From Seminavis robusta (lineage: Eukaryota; Bacillariophyta; Bacillariophyceae; Naviculales; Naviculaceae), in contig CAICTM010000099.1 in assembly GCA_903772945.1 (NCBI GenBank), positions 1 through 64,000 of the forward strand: a DNA stretch of 64,000 nucleotides, written 5' to 3'. Position numbers and translations under genes: made by a program. The notes beneath the pieces are model-generated. The model was not told the DNA's origin, made no database searches, and saw nothing but the letters and a program-made list of their open reading frames with translations. Numbering within the stretch: position 1 is the first letter of the stretch; each line of letters starts with the position of its first letter. Of this stretch, positions 62,157 through 64,000 are shown piece by piece.

Positions 62157-64000
62157 CTACATACTACCAGCTGGCGGAGGCCATTGCCAAACACTGCGGT
62201 TGCTTCTGGTGTCAAAAAAGTACCAACGTTTTTGGCTCTTTGACCATACACACATCCATCCGGCAGGAAGTTCCACATCCGGTTTCTTGTCCCTCTCCGT
62301 GTACACCAAAGTCTTGGTGGGCTCCGACGTTGGTTGCGGTTGCGGCGGTTGCTGTTGTGGAGGAGGCTTGGGCGGTGGGGGTTTGGCAGGGTTTGACCGC
62401 TTCGGTGGAGGAGGGGCACTCGAAGCCTTCGGTTTGGGAGGTGGAGGCTTGATGGGTCCACCGCCCGCCGCTGACGATGCACTACCCACACTGCCACCTG
62501 ATGTCGTAGCTTCGAGCTTGGTTGGTTTAGGAAGAGGCGGGGCTGGCAACGACTTGCCGCCGCCGCCATCGGCGCTGTCCGTGGATGACGATTGGCCTAT
62601 ACTCGCACCAGAGAGAAGGCTCGAGGGTCGCCTCAGTGGAAACGACGGTAGTGGCTTGGATGGGGCCAGACTAAAAGAAGGTTTCTTGTTTAACGAAGGG
62701 GGCGGAGGCTGGCGTTTTGTCCCTGGTGGAGGAGGAGGTCTCTTGGCAGTTGTGCCCTTGGGTGGAGGTCCCGGCGTTGGCTTGGGTGACTTTACTGGTG
62801 GAGGAGGCGGTCTTGGAGAAGAACTACTGCTAGGTGCACTTCCTGGGCTTGATTTAAGCTTGGGAGGGGCTGTTGGCGGTGTCATTGGTGTGGATACTAG
62901 GGGAGTCTTGTCGCTGGAGATTCCTGGCTTGGGTCGTTGCTTCTTAGGTGGTTGCTTTGGAGTTGGCTTCAATGAAGCCTTGAATTCTCCTTCTAGTTTT
63001 GCTCGTTTGGTTGGGGGAGGTGGTGGCAGCCCAGAACTGCCGGTAGACGAATCGTCCGGTTCGCTAGTTGCTGTACTTCCAACGCTATTGCTGTCTTTGT
63101 TGTCCTCTTTCGGCGGCTTTGCCGGTGGTGGTCGCGGAGACAACGAAAGATTGCTGGAATGCGGAGGCGACTTCGGTGGCGGCGATTTGGTGAAAATTGC
63201 TTCTCCTTCTTCGACACTGGAGGAGTATGAATCGTGTGGAGGGGATCCTGGTGGCGTGGCAATTTCGCCAGTTGTGTCATGGTGGTGGTTCGACGGGCGC
63301 TGATTCTGGTACTTCTCAGGGACGAGACTATCAGCTCTCTTGTCTTTGTAGGCGTTTCCGAAATTGACCATCAATCGAGCGCGCACTCTGGTCTGCACCG
63401 AGTCAACAAATGCTCCTGTCTTCGGATCAAAGAAAGTCAAGGGTAGTGCATCGTCGTCTACAGACCATTTCGGCGACCCATCCGCTGCAGTTGTAGATGC
63501 CACCCCACAGGAGTCGTTAGAACCGTAGCCAACTACTGGTGCACGAGACCACAGTAAACGCTCGCGGTAGTCTCCCATCTTCGCAACAGTTGTTTCATTC
63601 AAAGTCGATACTCCCACTCCAGCAAAAGACAACAGTGATTGATCCTGGAAATCATTCGGATTTGCGCCACAACGTTGTACGTTGCCACCGTCATTGCTCA
63701 CTCCCTCGACTATTAAGCCTCTTGTTGTGAGACCGGACCCGCCAAAGATCCATCGTCGCCGCGACTCGTAGTAGGCCATCAAACAGTCTGCGGGTAAATC
63801 ACCGAGAATTTCCATGGCATTGGGCTTTCTCGTATGGTATGCGTGAATGTCCTCGTTGTCGCTTTTGGCGGGTGCCACATCATTTTTCGCCGCGTTCGAA
63901 GACTTTGCTGTGTCGCTCTTTAGTTTGCCCTTTCCTGTCGGTGTATCATTTTTCGCAGTCTCACCGTCACGCTTGCGCTTCTTGGAATCGACACCAACCA
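62157..64000 (-). CDS. Proline-rich WW-domain protein (5' end beyond the window)
   Basis: The frame is open from the right edge to the stop at 62157, so the start is outside; the GTG at 63878 is internal. At least 614 residues. The visible N-terminal part contains a basic KKRKRD nuclear-signal-like motif, then a possibly folded region (MEILGDLPADCLMAYYESRRRWIFGG ... DYRERLLWSRAPVVGYGS ... LTFFDPKTGAFVDSVQTRVRARLMVNFG). About 330 residues of Pro/Lys/Ser-rich low complexity (PPPPPTKR, KRPPPPPGTKRQPPPP) follow. A C-terminal WW domain reads LPAGWMCVWSKSQKRWYFFDTRSNRSVWQWPPP, with both Trp residues and the closing Pro. WW domains bind proline motifs and are common in splicing and transcription proteins such as PQBP1-type factors, a plausible but unproven comparison. 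Confidence 0.8.
   Translation of the reverse strand, partial: VGVDSKKRKRDGETAKNDTPTGKGKLKSDTAKSSNAAKNDVAPAKSDNEDIHAYHTRKPNAMEILGDLPADCLMAYYESRRRWIFGGSGLTTRGLIVEGVSNDGGNVQRCGANPNDFQDQSLLSFAGVGVSTLNETTVAKMGDYRERLLWSRAPVVGYGSNDSCGVASTTAADGSPKWSVDDDALPLTFFDPKTGAFVDSVQTRVRARLMVNFGNAYKDKRADSLVPEKYQNQRPSNHHHDTTGEIATPPGSPPHDSYSSSVEEGEAIFTKSPPPKSPPHSSNLSLSPRPPPAKPPKEDNKDSNSVGSTATSEPDDSSTGSSGLPPPPPTKRAKLEGEFKASLKPTPKQPPKKQRPKPGISSDKTPLVSTPMTPPTAPPKLKSSPGSAPSSSSSPRPPPPPVKSPKPTPGPPPKGTTAKRPPPPPGTKRQPPPPSLNKKPSFSLAPSKPLPSFPLRRPSSLLSGASIGQSSSTDSADGGGGKSLPAPPLPKPTKLEATTSGGSVGSASSAAGGGPIKPPPPKPKASSAPPPPKRSNPAKPPPPKPPPQQQPPQPQPTSEPTKTLVYTERDKKPDVELPAGWMCVWSKSQKRWYFFDTRSNRSVWQWPPPAGSM

Noticed and set aside
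62200-63303. 367-codon Gly-rich + strand open frame
   Set aside because: It is the antisense of the Pro-rich part of the WW-domain gene; poly-Pro codons read as poly-Gly on the other strand.

Overview
The window looks like nuclear DNA of a pennate diatom; the repeat-rich, gene-sparse style fits a species such as Seminavis robusta, but the species is an inference. The evidence is: five genes with the diatom-type GRGK/GN+R (DUF6824) domain, a diatom-type HSF DNA-binding domain, plastid presequences with an A-F cleavage motif, LRR receptor-like proteins without a kinase, short GT-AG introns (about 75-130 bp), and PIF/Harbinger transposons. No tRNA or rRNA gene was recognised.

Layout. 0-3 kb: short-motif repeat arrays, a broken PD-(D/E)XK nuclease fragment and a GIY-YIG retroelement tail. 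3.2-12.8 kb: host genes, namely an LRR membrane protein (+), a nine-exon SulP/SLC26 transporter with STAS and cyclic-nucleotide domains (-), a START-like protein (-) and a PsbP-like lumen protein (+). 13.1-18.2 kb: two DUF6824 genes (-) with a MITE between them. 18.5-23.15 kb: a complete-looking 4.6-kb DNA transposon with terminal and subterminal repeats, a DDE transposase, a DNA-binding-like protein and two further ORFs. 23.2-36 kb: repeats, an ankyrin protein, a dead flavin amine oxidase, a vWA-domain protein, a histone-H3-like/RusA-like pair and a disordered protein. 35.9-40.5 kb: a second 4.6-kb Harbinger-type element. 42.7-44.1 kb: an HSF gene. 44.3-45.6 kb: three adjacent motif-array elements. 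45.8-50.0 kb: two tandem Atg22/UMF1-like MFS transporters. 50.7-52.6 kb: a repeat protein with an N-myristoylation-type start. 53.0-62.0 kb: three more DUF6824 genes. 62.2 kb to the right edge: a proline-rich WW protein that runs off the window.

The most unusual signal is a class of small terminal-inverted-repeat elements (214, 397, 397, 405 and 405 bp) whose interiors consist almost entirely of one short motif repeated 6-18 times, with a different motif in each family. One family brackets the second Harbinger element, and two of its copies in opposite orientation flank the HSF gene. Other points worth following are microexons of 7, 13, 16 and 21 nt deduced from protein continuity, stop-free in-frame introns in the transporter paralogs, partial copies of a DUF6824 3' end downstream of that gene, and a histone-H3-like C-terminal half fused to an Ala/Glu-rich tail beside a RusA-like resolvase relic.
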